This document shows, one piece after another, positions 34,854 through 43,409 of a stretch of DNA of 64,000 nucleotides. The stretch spans positions 1-64,000 of the forward strand of contig CAYGPD010000014.1 in assembly GCA_964351655.1 (NCBI GenBank), read 5' to 3'. Under the pieces are notes generated by a model. That model was not told where the DNA came from, did not search any database, and was given only the letters and a program-made list of their open reading frames with translations. Numbering within the stretch: position 1 is the first letter of the stretch; the number at the start of each line of letters is the position of its first letter. The position numbers and the translations under genes are program-made. Origin of the DNA: Hirschia sp964351655. GTDB taxonomy: Bacteria; Pseudomonadota; Alphaproteobacteria; Caulobacterales; Hyphomonadaceae.

Positions 34854-35879
34854 TCAAAATGTGACGAACTGCAAACCGAATAATATAATCAGTGCAAGGA
34901 AGATAGTTTGCGCAACGACAAGTGCGATCGCACTATATCCGACCTTAATTATTTCAAGCAATGACGTCTTTATTCCAACCGCAGAAATAGCGATCAAAAG
35001 TGACCATTTTGAAACTACACCTGCAATATCTCGTGCCGTTTCAGACAAAATACCAAACGAATTCAATGTAGCGAGGGCCAAAAACCCGAGCACAAATGCC
35101 GGAATCAAAACCGGTTTAGAAGTTCCACCGCTTTCAGCCACACTTTTGCGAAACAGCAATGAAAGCACAATTACGACAGGTGCCAGAAATGTAACACGTA
35201 TTAACTTTACTAACGTCGCAATTTCACCCGCTTCGTTAGATATGGAAAACCCAGCCCCTACAACTTGAGCCACATCATGCACAGTCGCACCAATAAATGC
35301 ACCTGCGCGAATATCGTCAAAATGCATGAGACGCAAAATTACAGGATAAAAAACCATCGCAAGTGTTGAAAGCAAAGTCACACTCAACACCGTAAATAAC
35401 AAGTCTTTTTCAGACTCCTTCGTCTTTGGTAGAACTGCCGCAATCGCAAGCGCCGCCGACGCACCACAAATGGAAACGGCCCCCGCTGTTAGAACAGCAA
35501 AAGCCGCCGACTTTCCAAATAATTTACGAACGGAGAACCCAACAAAAATAGTCGTCACCACAGCAAGCAGAAGCAGAACGACCATCTCCCACCCGAGCGA
35601 CACCAACACTTCAACACTTATACGCGCACCCAGTAAAACCACACCGAATTTCAAGATAGCTTTGGCAGAAAACATAATTCCTGATGATAATACAGAGCCA
35701 TTTTCATGCACTGAACTCAATGCCATACCAAACAATAGTGCCATCAACATTGATGGCGCACCTGTGTGCTCGGCTAAAAATTGCGCGGCCATCGCCACCA
35801 GGGATGCCATAAGCACCCCCGGCAGAAATGACTTTACTTTAGTGATGATTGCACTGGAACGGGCAGATAAAGTCGTCAT
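34854..35879 (-). CDS. YeiH-family putative sulfate/sulfite exporter
   Basis: A 341-residue integral membrane protein of the YeiH / UPF0324 putative sulfate exporter family. It has about ten hydrophobic segments, with ALLFGMALSS, GVVLLGARIS, a SICGASAALAIAAVLPKT block and the GATVHDVAQVVGAG motif. ATG 35879 is preferred to a GTG three codons earlier. It follows the Gfo/Idh/MocA gene by 53 nt on the same strand, so GntR regulator, dehydrogenase and exporter form one operon. Beside a desulfonating monooxygenase, export of the released sulfite is the natural role. Confidence 0.8.
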   Translation of the reverse strand: MTTLSARSSAIITKVKSFLPGVLMASLVAMAAQFLAEHTGAPSMLMALLFGMALSSVHENGSVLSSGIMFSAKAILKFGVVLLGARISVEVLVSLGWEMVVLLLLAVVTTIFVGFSVRKLFGKSAAFAVLTAGAVSICGASAALAIAAVLPKTKESEKDLLFTVLSVTLLSTLAMVFYPVILRLMHFDDIRAGAFIGATVHDVAQVVGAGFSISNEAGEIATLVKLIRVTFLAPVVIVLSLLFRKSVAESGGTSKPVLIPAFVLGFLALATLNSFGILSETARDIAGVVSKWSLLIAISAVGIKTSLLEIIKVGYSAIALVVAQTIFLALIILFGLQFVTF

Positions 35880-35932
35880 ACTATACACTCACAGTGCAAT
35901 ACATTCGTTTTATGATTGACAGGAATTGCCAA

Positions 35933-37018
35933 TTATAGCTCAACCACACGATGTTCAGTCGCTGACAATTGCGCGGCTAGCCCCATAGCAACAGCTTTTG
36001 CACCATCCGAAATTGATACTTCTGGGCTCCCCACACCTTTCACCACTTCAAGGAAACGTTGGTGTTGATAGAAGGTTGAACCATGGTGATCACCAATCAT
36101 AAGCAAGCTGTGATCAATCGGGATATCTTTAGTTTGCGGGTTCTTGGGCGAACGCGGACTTAACGTCAATTGTGGCGCAGGCGGCACGCCCAGTTCTTCA
36201 GGCCAGAAACGACTTGGTCCCGGCAAACGACATTCAATCTTGCCTTTCGCACCGACAGCAGAAATCTCTTCATTCCATAATGTTCCGTCAGCAAACATAC
36301 AAAGCTCAAGCATTGCACGCTTTCCATTTGCGAAATCAAAAATCACATATCCACCGTCCCAAATATCTGGTGTTTTACCATCATATTTTTCATCAAAGTG
36401 GTTTGCGATTTGCCCTGCACTCGCCATAACGCGCACAGGCTCAGATTTCATAATCAAACGCATCAAGTCAAAGAAGTGACAGCATTTTTCAACAAGTGTT
36501 CCACCTGTATTGGCATTGAAGCGGTTCCAGTCACCAATCTTAGGCAAGAACGCAAAACGGTGCTCCCGAATTGTTAGCATTTCAACTCCGCCTGTCGCAG
36601 ATTCGGCTTGCTCAATTAGAGCAGCGATTGGCGGCATATAGCGATATTCCATCGCAACCCAAATTGGAGATTTATATGTTTCTTTCAGCTTTTGAATACG
36701 CGCAGCATCTTCTGGTTTTGTATAAAGCGGCTTTTCACATAAGATCGGAATATCACGCGTGCGTGCTATCTGTTCCAACTGCTCTACATGGCAGAAATTT
36801 GGGCTCACAATAACAATTGCATCTAGTTCTGGACGGGCAATTAATTCATCAATTGTTGCAGCAACATATGCACCACCAGCAGCAACAGCAGCCTCTTGAG
36901 CTAAAGCGTCAACAGGGTCAAAAACCACCGAAATCTGCGCACCGTCTAGCACGCCAATATTTCTGACATGCTCCATCCCCATCATGCCACAGCCGATCAA
37001 ACCGTAATTTTTTGTCAT
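35933..37018 (-). CDS. Gfo/Idh/MocA-fold enzyme, candidate NAD+-dependent sulfoquinovosidase
   Basis: A 361-residue Rossmann protein with GCGMMG (9-14), catalytic-lysine motif EKP (95-97) and the segment EKCCHFFDLM (177-186) with His 181 and Asp 184. The start at 37018 follows the GntR stop (37030) by 11 nt; a longer frame would overlap that gene. In published sulfoquinovose loci lacking a GH31 sulfoquinovosidase, a protein of this general fold (GH188) is an NAD+-dependent glycosidase acting by transient C3 oxidation. No GH31 gene occurs in this window, and this gene is divergent from smoC-smoB-smoA. I therefore propose that role. An ordinary sugar dehydrogenase is the alternative. Confidence 0.7.
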   Translation of the reverse strand: MTKNYGLIGCGMMGMEHVRNIGVLDGAQISVVFDPVDALAQEAAVAAGGAYVAATIDELIARPELDAIVIVSPNFCHVEQLEQIARTRDIPILCEKPLYTKPEDAARIQKLKETYKSPIWVAMEYRYMPPIAALIEQAESATGGVEMLTIREHRFAFLPKIGDWNRFNANTGGTLVEKCCHFFDLMRLIMKSEPVRVMASAGQIANHFDEKYDGKTPDIWDGGYVIFDFANGKRAMLELCMFADGTLWNEEISAVGAKGKIECRLPGPSRFWPEELGVPPAPQLTLSPRSPKNPQTKDIPIDHSLLMIGDHHGSTFYQHQRFLEVVKGVGSPEVSISDGAKAVAMGLAAQLSATEHRVVEL

Positions 37019-37029
37019 AACTATCTCTA

Positions 37030-37731
37030 TTATTGAAGGCGCATTACAAAGCGCGCCAATTTTGGATCGAACCACGTTTTTGAGAATTCAGCTGGATTGC
37101 CATTTTGGTCCCAGCCTATCCTCTCGATATAGCCAGCAGCCTCACCCGCCTTCATACCGAATTCCTCAATTGTCCACGCAGGAACCGCATCTACGCTCAC
37201 ACCATCTTCAATGCGAGATATGACAAGATCGAGAGATTCTTTGTAAAAAAGGTACAAAGAATCAACTAGATCATCCATTTTGATGCGGTCAATAAACCGC
37301 GCATCCAACCAAATTTCTTCTATCGCAATTGGCTTATCTGCTAGAAAGCGAAGCCTGCGAATACGATGTGCCGTTTGGGATTCTCCAAAATTTGGCGCAC
37401 CTTCTGGCTTTGCCAACTTGAGCACATCCAACACTCTTGCTGTCGGCAAACCACCGCCGCGCAGAAGCTCAAGTCTGAAGAATGAATACACACTCTCCAC
37501 CATAGGCTTAGCACGCACATAATTTCCCGACCCCTGCACGCGCTCTAGCAGACCCTTTTCCTGCAAAGTCGCCAATGCTTTACGCAAAGTACGCACCGCT
37601 ACGCCAAGGTCCGCAGCCATCTGCCGTTCCGTTGGCAGACGCGCGCCATCCGCTAAATGACCCGCTACGATTTCGCGAATTAGCATCTCACTTAACTGGA
37701 CACTTTTTGGAAGAGTACGCGTGCTGGTCAT
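37030..37731 (-). CDS. GntR/HutC-type regulator with UTRA domain
   Basis: A 233-residue regulator. The N-terminal winged helix (about 8-70) contains LPTERQMAADLGVAVRTLRKALATL, and the UTRA ligand domain follows with EEIWLDARF and RIGWDQNG segments. It is divergent from the smoC operon, with 109 nt between start codons, and is the first gene of the minus-strand unit with the candidate sulfoquinovosidase and exporter. It probably controls both directions and senses sulfoquinovose or a derivative. TGATA-type repeats lie in the shared intergenic region. Confidence 0.85.
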   Translation of the reverse strand: MTSTRTLPKSVQLSEMLIREIVAGHLADGARLPTERQMAADLGVAVRTLRKALATLQEKGLLERVQGSGNYVRAKPMVESVYSFFRLELLRGGGLPTARVLDVLKLAKPEGAPNFGESQTAHRIRRLRFLADKPIAIEEIWLDARFIDRIKMDDLVDSLYLFYKESLDLVISRIEDGVSVDAVPAWTIEEFGMKAGEAAGYIERIGWDQNGNPAEFSKTWFDPKLARFVMRLQ

Positions 37732-37757
37732 GACAAATCAGGGCCTCAAACGAATAA

Positions 37758-37797
37758 TTGATACACCATTGATATACATTGTTTCTAGTGATATGCA
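37758..37797. promoter_or_regulatory. Repeated TGATA elements between GntR and monooxygenase genes
   Basis: Three similar direct elements occur: TGATACACC (37759), TGATATACA (37770) and TGATATGCA (37789), spaced 11 and 19 nt. TTGATA at 37769 could also act as a -35 element for smoC. Position in the divergent promoter suggests binding of the adjacent GntR regulator. Confidence 0.4.
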
Positions 37798-37840
37798 ATA
37801 GAAAAGACGCATTTCGCATTTTGTTAAAAAGAGGTTCCTT

Positions 37841-38995
37841 ATGACCGTTGTTCCTGTGAAGTCAGCCGATCTAGACGCACTAGAAGTCTCATGGTTCTCA
37901 GCGCTCTGTTCTGATGACTATGAATTCCTTGGGGTGCCAGATGGCAAACTGAGATCAAGTTGGGAACACTGCCGCGACATTCTCCTTGAGGCTGAAAAGC
38001 AAGGTTTCCGCAACATTTTATGCCCTTCATCCTACCAACCTGGGCAAGACACACTTAGCTTTGTCGCTGGTGGCGCACCACTAACCAAAACCATCAATAT
38101 GCTTGCCGCTATCCGTTGCGGTGAAATGCAGCCCATCATGCTGGCGCGCACAGTGGCGACACTCGATCACATGATGAAAGGCCGCCTAACACTAAATGTG
38201 ATTAGTTCTGACTTCCCGGGTGAAGTCGCCGATAGTTCCTATCGTTATAAACGCTCTCGTGAGGTCGTTCAGATCCTCAAACAAGCGTGGACACAAGACG
38301 AAATCAACCATGATGGCGAAATCTATCAGTTCAAAAACGTACCAACCGGACCCGCAAAACCCTATCAAACAGGCGGTCCGCTTCTCTATTTTGGCGGATA
38401 TTCGCCAGACGCATTAAATCTTTGCGGCGAATATTGTGACGTTTACCTCATGTGGCCTGAAATCAAGTCTCAACTTGAAGAACGCATGCGCGCAGCTCAT
38501 GCAGCAGCAGATAAATTCGGCCGCACAATCGACTATGGTCTGCGTGTGCATGTGATTGTTCGTGACACTGAGCAAGAAGCCCGCGAATACGCAGAACACC
38601 TTACAAGCAAGCTAGATGATGAATATGGTCGCCTTATCCGTGACCGTAGCCATGACAGCATCAGCCTTGGTGTGGCACACCAAGCTAAAGCACGTGAACT
38701 CGCAGACCAATTTGGATATATTGAGCCAAATCTTTGGACAGGTGTAGGCCGTGCGCGCTCAGGATGTGGTGCTGCATTGGTTGGCTCGTCAGATCAAGTA
38801 TTGTCAGCCCTTGAAGATTATCAAAAAATGGGAATTCGCGCCTTTATCCTCTCTGGATACCCACACATTGATGAATGTAAATCATTTGGTCAGCGCGTGT
38901 TGCCGCACCTTAAAACATGCTCTTTACCAGAAGCATATGGTCGCGTTCCTAGCGAAACACCCCTTACACCACTAGGCGCAGGAGAGCGCACATGA
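37841..38995 (+). CDS. smoC: FMNH2-dependent sulfonate monooxygenase, SmoC-like (sulfoquinovose monooxygenase)
   Basis: A 384-residue luciferase-like flavin monooxygenase of the SsuD group. From aligning it by eye with E. coli SsuD, the sulfonate and flavin residues are conserved: Arg 235 and His 237 (GLRVHVIV), Arg 306 (after NLWTGVG) and Tyr 340-His 342 (LSGYPH). Trp 205 in LMWPE sits where sulfoquinovose monooxygenase is described to have a substrate Trp. The enzyme would use O2 and FMNH2 to release sulfite and leave a 6-aldehyde sugar. It overlaps the next gene by 4 nt (ATGA). The aldo-keto reductase and flavin reductase that follow are the typical sulfo-SMO partners and distinguish it from SsuD. 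Confidence 0.85.
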   Translation: MTVVPVKSADLDALEVSWFSALCSDDYEFLGVPDGKLRSSWEHCRDILLEAEKQGFRNILCPSSYQPGQDTLSFVAGGAPLTKTINMLAAIRCGEMQPIMLARTVATLDHMMKGRLTLNVISSDFPGEVADSSYRYKRSREVVQILKQAWTQDEINHDGEIYQFKNVPTGPAKPYQTGGPLLYFGGYSPDALNLCGEYCDVYLMWPEIKSQLEERMRAAHAAADKFGRTIDYGLRVHVIVRDTEQEAREYAEHLTSKLDDEYGRLIRDRSHDSISLGVAHQAKARELADQFGYIEPNLWTGVGRARSGCGAALVGSSDQVLSALEDYQKMGIRAFILSGYPHIDECKSFGQRVLPHLKTCSLPEAYGRVPSETPLTPLGAGERT

Positions 38996-39888
38996 GCCAA
39001 CGTATAAAACTTGCCCCAAATCTTGAACTATCCCGCATTGTCTATGGCATGTGGCGCGTCGGTGATGATAGCGACACATCTCCAAAGCATATCCAATCCA
39101 AGATAGAAACATGTCTTGAGCAGGGTATAACCACAATGGACCTTGCTGACATATACGGTGATTACGGCGCTGAAGAACTTGTAGGTAATTGCCTTAAACA
39201 AGCACCTGGACTTCGCAATAAACTCGAACTTATTTCAAAATGCGATATCGTTGCACCTTGCGGCAAGTATTCTGACCGCCGCGTCAAATATTATGACACG
39301 AGCTGGAAACACATCACTGAATCTGTGGATGCATCGCTTTCACTTTTCGGCGTAGAGCAAATTGATCTCTTTTTAATCCACCGCCCAGATCCATTTATGG
39401 ATCACGTCGAGACTGGCAGCACGCTAGATGAGATTATTAAAGCGGGTAAAGTCAAAGCCTTTGGTGTTTCCAATTTCAAACCACATGACTGGACATTGCT
39501 TCAATCTGCAATGAGTAACCCTCTTGCAACCAATCAGATTGAAATCAGCCTTGTTGCACATGATGCCTTTACCAATGGGGATATTGCCTTCTTACAAGAA
39601 AACGGCATTGCGCCAATGGCATGGTCCCCTCTTGGTGGCGGATCCTTGTTCGACGGTAAAAACGTTGAACTCACAAAAGTGCTCAGTCGTATTGCAGACG
39701 AACAGAATGTAACGACATCTTCTGTTGCTGTTGCATGGCTATTGGCACACCCATCGGAAATCATGCCAATTCTTGGTACAAACAACCTCTCTCGTCTTGC
39801 GCAGCTTTCTCAAGCCTATGACGTAAAGATGGACCGCCAAACATGGTTTGAACTCTACACTGCAGCTCTAGGACACGAGGTCGCATAG
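38992..39888 (+). CDS. smoB: Aldo/keto reductase, SmoB-like (6-dehydroglucose reductase)
   Basis: A 298-residue aldo-keto reductase of the YdhF-like group. The catalytic tetrad is visible: Asp 50 and Tyr 55 (DLADIYG), Lys 83 (ISKCD) and His 130 (LIHRPDP). The family phosphate-binding region for NADPH is near LGTNNLSRLAQ. In the sulfo-SMO pathway the analogous SmoB reduces 6-dehydroglucose, the monooxygenase product, to glucose. Translation is coupled on both sides: its start overlaps smoC and its TAG overlaps the GTG of the flavin reductase. Confidence 0.83.
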   Translation: MSQRIKLAPNLELSRIVYGMWRVGDDSDTSPKHIQSKIETCLEQGITTMDLADIYGDYGAEELVGNCLKQAPGLRNKLELISKCDIVAPCGKYSDRRVKYYDTSWKHITESVDASLSLFGVEQIDLFLIHRPDPFMDHVETGSTLDEIIKAGKVKAFGVSNFKPHDWTLLQSAMSNPLATNQIEISLVAHDAFTNGDIAFLQENGIAPMAWSPLGGGSLFDGKNVELTKVLSRIADEQNVTTSSVAVAWLLAHPSEIMPILGTNNLSRLAQLSQAYDVKMDRQTWFELYTAALGHEVA

Positions 39889-40382
39889 TGGCATCCTTTA
39901 AACCCGAAACTGACGCCAAGGCATTTCGCAATGCCTTGGGACGTTTTGCAACTGGCGTGACTGTCATCACAGCCAATGGCCCAGATGGTCCAATCGGCAT
40001 GACAGCCAACAGCTTCACCAGCTTGTCATTAGCACCTGCTTTGGTGATGTGGTCACCCGCCAAAAAATCATCTCGCTATGAGACATTTGTGAACGCACCT
40101 TATTTTGCAATTCACGTACTAGCTCATGATCAAAAAGAAATTTGCAACGCCTTTGCGCGTTCTAAATCAGCTTTCGATCATTTTGATGTCACGCATAACT
40201 TGCATGACGTACCGGTATTTTCCGGTTGCCTCGCCGTGTTCGAATGCAAGCGTTTTGCAGTACACGATGCTGGTGACCACTCAATAATCGTGGGTGAAGT
40301 TGAATTCACACAAGAAAGAGAAGGCGCCGGTCTCGTCTTTTCTCAAGGCAGTTTTGGGGCGATTAATCCGCTCCAAGCTTAA
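39888..40382 (+). CDS. smoA: Flavin reductase, SmoA-like
   Basis: A 164-residue flavin reductase-like (FMN-binding split-barrel) protein. It has FATGVTVITANG, GMTANSFTSLSLAPALVMW, CNAFARS and the late DAGDHSIIVGEV. The GTG start shares its first base with the stop of the preceding gene. It would supply FMNH2 to the monooxygenase. A clear paralogue, without a monooxygenase beside it, is encoded at 54130-54615. Confidence 0.87.
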   Translation: MASFKPETDAKAFRNALGRFATGVTVITANGPDGPIGMTANSFTSLSLAPALVMWSPAKKSSRYETFVNAPYFAIHVLAHDQKEICNAFARSKSAFDHFDVTHNLHDVPVFSGCLAVFECKRFAVHDAGDHSIIVGEVEFTQEREGAGLVFSQGSFGAINPLQA

Positions 40383-40453
40383 AATTACAAACTTCGTGTC
40401 TGGACATAACTCCACAAAAGAGAGTTAGCCGACGACGAAACAAGGTCCTGTTA

Positions 40454-40488
40454 GGGAGGCAAAGCTGACTCATTCACAATTACTGGTG
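40454..40488 (+). promoter_or_regulatory. Strong ribosome-binding site facing a CTG codon at the SSS gene
   Basis: GGGAGG (40454-40459) is followed, 5 nt on, by an in-frame CTG (40465) and only 26 nt on by GTG (40486). No ATG, GTG or TTG lies in frame between the upstream TAG (40426) and 40486. The spacing favours initiation at CTG 40465. Confidence 0.5.
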
Positions 40489-42168
40489 ACACTGTTCACC
40501 TGCGTAGGATTCATGGCTTTTGTAGCATGGGTTTCCTATCAGCGCTCCAAAGGAGAAACAAATTCCAAGGACGGATATTTTCTGGCCGGACGAAACCTTG
40601 GCGGTATCTTTATCGCTGGGTCGCTTCTCCTCACAAACCTCTCAGCAGAACAACTGATCGGCCTAAACGGCTCCGCTTACGGCTTCAACTTATCAAGCAT
40701 GGCATGGGAAGTTACCGCTGCAGTCTCCACTGTCGCGATGGCGATGATATTCTTGCCACGGTATCTTTCGGGGGCGTTTACCACCCTCCCCGAATTCCTC
40801 AACAGCCGCTACGATAAACAAGTCCAACGCATGACTGTAATCTTATTCATGCTCGGCTACGGTTTAGTCACGATCCCTTCCGTCCTATATTCTGGTTCTG
40901 TCGCCGTAATCAAACTCTTCGATGTCCCCACACTGCTTGGTGTTGGCCAATTTGAAGCCCTCTTGATTACCGTCGTGACAATCGGTGTCATCGGCGCGAT
41001 CTATGCGGTCTTTGGCGGCCTAAAAGCTGTCGCAGTATCAGATACACTCAATGGCGTCGGCTTGCTCATCGTTGGGGCGCTTGTACCCATACTTGGGCTT
41101 ATCGCCTTGGGTAATGGTAGCTTCATGAGCGGCCTCTCCACCATTGCAACAACTCACACCGATAAACTCAACGCCATCGGCGGTCCGTCAGACCCAACTC
41201 CCTTTGGTACACTGTTTACAGGTATGCTGTTCGCCAACCTGTTTTACTGGTGTACTAATCAATATGTGATCCAGCGCACCCTCGCAGCACGCAATCTGGC
41301 CGAAGGCCAAAAAGGGGTTTTACTCTCCGGTTTCTTCAAGCTTCTCGTTCCCTTCTTCATGATGCTGCCGGGTGTTATCGCTTTCCACCTCTATGGCCCA
41401 AGCCTCAGCTCCATTGATGAAGCATATCCGCACTTAATCAAAGATGTCTTCCCGATTTGGATGATGGGTTTCTTCCTCGCCGTACTTCTGGGCGCAGTAT
41501 TTAGCTCGTTTAACTCACTTCTCAATAGTGCCGCGACCCTCTTCTGCATCGACATCTATACCCCCCTTCGTGGTGGATCGATTACGGACAAAGAAACAGT
41601 GCGCGTTGCTATGATTGCAAGTGTTGTAATTGCACTGTTCTCATTCGTTGTCGCACCCCTACTATTCTTCGCTCCACAAGGCCTTTGGCAGATCATCCGT
41701 ATCTTTACTGGCTTCTACAATATTCCGATTGTTGCCATTGTGATTGTAGGTCTATTCACTGCAAACACTCCTGCCCTTGGCGCAAAAATCGCAATTGCGT
41801 TTCACGTCATTGCCTATGGGTTGATCAAATTCGTATTTGCAGAACAAGTGACGCTACATTTCTTGCACCTATACGCAATCTTGTTCGTAATCGAAGTCGG
41901 TATCATGCTCGTTGTCGGACACTACAGACCGCGCGAAACCCCGTATATCTTCAAGAAACAAAATCTTGTAGATCTTACGCCGTGGAAGTTAGCTCCGCCA
42001 TTGGCGATCACGCTACTATCCTTGGTCGTCGCGCTCTATGTCTTGTTCTCTCCCATTGGTATCGTAGGTGGCGCATTCAGCCCGTATTTCTATGTAGCAA
42101 TGGCCGGTCTTCTTATTGTCAACGTTTTGGCGTGGATGCGGGTTCGTCATATCCCGCGGGAGTCATAA
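40465..42168 (+). CDS. Sodium:solute symporter (SSS) family transporter
   Basis: A transporter of 560 residues from GTG 40486, or 567 from CTG 40465 (chosen here for its ribosome-binding site). It has thirteen to fourteen hydrophobic helices with the SSS signature pieces DGYFLAGRNLGG, SLLLTNLSAEQLIGLNG, YAVFGGLKAVAVSDTLNGVG and VFSSFNSLLNSAATLF. The type is YidK/SGLT-like. It follows smoA by 82 nt and precedes sorA by 2 nt, so it probably imports sulfoquinovose or its glycerol glycoside with Na+, in place of the ABC importer of the Agrobacterium pathway. Substrate is inferred. Confidence 0.85.
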   Translation: MTHSQLLVTLFTCVGFMAFVAWVSYQRSKGETNSKDGYFLAGRNLGGIFIAGSLLLTNLSAEQLIGLNGSAYGFNLSSMAWEVTAAVSTVAMAMIFLPRYLSGAFTTLPEFLNSRYDKQVQRMTVILFMLGYGLVTIPSVLYSGSVAVIKLFDVPTLLGVGQFEALLITVVTIGVIGAIYAVFGGLKAVAVSDTLNGVGLLIVGALVPILGLIALGNGSFMSGLSTIATTHTDKLNAIGGPSDPTPFGTLFTGMLFANLFYWCTNQYVIQRTLAARNLAEGQKGVLLSGFFKLLVPFFMMLPGVIAFHLYGPSLSSIDEAYPHLIKDVFPIWMMGFFLAVLLGAVFSSFNSLLNSAATLFCIDIYTPLRGGSITDKETVRVAMIASVVIALFSFVVAPLLFFAPQGLWQIIRIFTGFYNIPIVAIVIVGLFTANTPALGAKIAIAFHVIAYGLIKFVFAEQVTLHFLHLYAILFVIEVGIMLVVGHYRPRETPYIFKKQNLVDLTPWKLAPPLAITLLSLVVALYVLFSPIGIVGGAFSPYFYVAMAGLLIVNVLAWMRVRHIPRES

Positions 42169-42170
42169 GC

Positions 42171-43403
42171 GTGAAACCAATAAGCCAAACAAGACGCGGA
42201 TTATTGCTCAATGGCGCAGCCTTCGCTGCGGCATTGGGTATGCCCATCCCATTTCTCAGATACCTACCTGAAGGCATGCGCCCAATTGCACTTGCTCAAG
42301 ACACCAGCGACTCGACTGCTTTTGGCAAAGATGGACTCACCGTCCTCAGTGAGCGACCCATCAACATAGAAACCCCGCCTCACCTTTTGGATGATAAAGT
42401 CACCCCTGCTAAACACATGTTTGTGCGTAACAACGGCCTCCCACCAGACCTTGAAGGCGTCACAGACGACAATTGGTTTCTAGAAATAGACGGCGAGGTG
42501 GAAACACCCCTAAAATTATCCATTAGTGACCTTAAAGCTCGGTTTGAACATGTCACCCTAGATCTCCAAATGGAGTGTGGCGGTAATGGTCGGAAATTCT
42601 TTTCCCCGGGCACCTCAGGAAATCAATGGAGCTTTGGAGCTGTTTCCTGCTGCACATGGACTGGTGTGCGTTTGCGCGATGTGTTGAATGCTGCTGGTGT
42701 AAAAGATAGCGCCGTATATACCGGACATTATGGCGCTGATATGCACCTTACCGGTGATGATACAAAACAAGCAATCTCACGCGGTGTTCCAATATCAAAA
42801 GCGATGGAACCACACACCCTCATTTGCTGGAGTATGAACGGTGAAAATATCCCAGAGTTAAATGGACACCCCTTGCGTTTGCTAACACCGGGTTGGCCTG
42901 GTTCGTGTTCTCAAAAATGGCTCACCCGTATCTGGGTTAGAGACCAAGAACACGATGGTTCAAAAATGGGCGGACAATCCTATCGAATACCAGCCTACCC
43001 AGTTGCTCCGGGCACTGAAGTGCCAGATGAAGACATGAAGATTATAGAATCTCTTCCTGTGAAATCTCTCATCACCTTCCCCGAAACAGGCACTACCCGC
43101 GCACCGAACACAGCCTTTCAAGTGCGTGGCCATGCGTGGGCAGGTGAGAACTCAATCTCGCAAATGCATGTCTCCATAGACTTTGGTCAAACATGGCAAC
43201 AAGCTGATCTTAGCTCACCTACAAATAAATATGCTTGGCAGCATTGGTCAGCCAATATCACATTGCCGCAAGCAGGCTATTTTGAAGTCTGGGCCCGCGC
43301 AACCGATGACAACGGCGTCATGCAACCCACAAATCCACCCGGTTGGAACCCGCGCGGCTATCTCAACAATATGCAGCACCGCGTCGCTGTTTTTGCGAGC
43401 TAA
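42171..43403 (+). CDS. sorA: Periplasmic molybdopterin sulfite dehydrogenase, SorA-like
   Basis: A 410-residue molybdoenzyme of the sulfite oxidase family. A Tat signal (QTRRGLLL, residues 6-13) is followed by the molybdopterin-binding domain with the Mo-ligand Cys 136 (MECGGNGR), NGHPLRLLTPGWPG, and a C-terminal Mo-co dimerisation domain (HVSIDFGQTW, WNPRGY). GTG 42171 is chosen because a longer open frame would run through the end of the SSS gene. With SorB directly downstream it should oxidise sulfite to sulfate in the periplasm and pass electrons to cytochrome c. It disposes of the sulfite released by the monooxygenase after export. Confidence 0.87.
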   Translation: MKPISQTRRGLLLNGAAFAAALGMPIPFLRYLPEGMRPIALAQDTSDSTAFGKDGLTVLSERPINIETPPHLLDDKVTPAKHMFVRNNGLPPDLEGVTDDNWFLEIDGEVETPLKLSISDLKARFEHVTLDLQMECGGNGRKFFSPGTSGNQWSFGAVSCCTWTGVRLRDVLNAAGVKDSAVYTGHYGADMHLTGDDTKQAISRGVPISKAMEPHTLICWSMNGENIPELNGHPLRLLTPGWPGSCSQKWLTRIWVRDQEHDGSKMGGQSYRIPAYPVAPGTEVPDEDMKIIESLPVKSLITFPETGTTRAPNTAFQVRGHAWAGENSISQMHVSIDFGQTWQQADLSSPTNKYAWQHWSANITLPQAGYFEVWARATDDNGVMQPTNPPGWNPRGYLNNMQHRVAVFAS

Positions 43404-43409
43404 ATCCAA

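Noticed and set aside
41685..42170. N-terminal extension of the SorA reading frame
   Set aside because: It lies wholly inside the SSS transporter gene in another frame; a Tat signal begins right after GTG 42171, which is the proper start.
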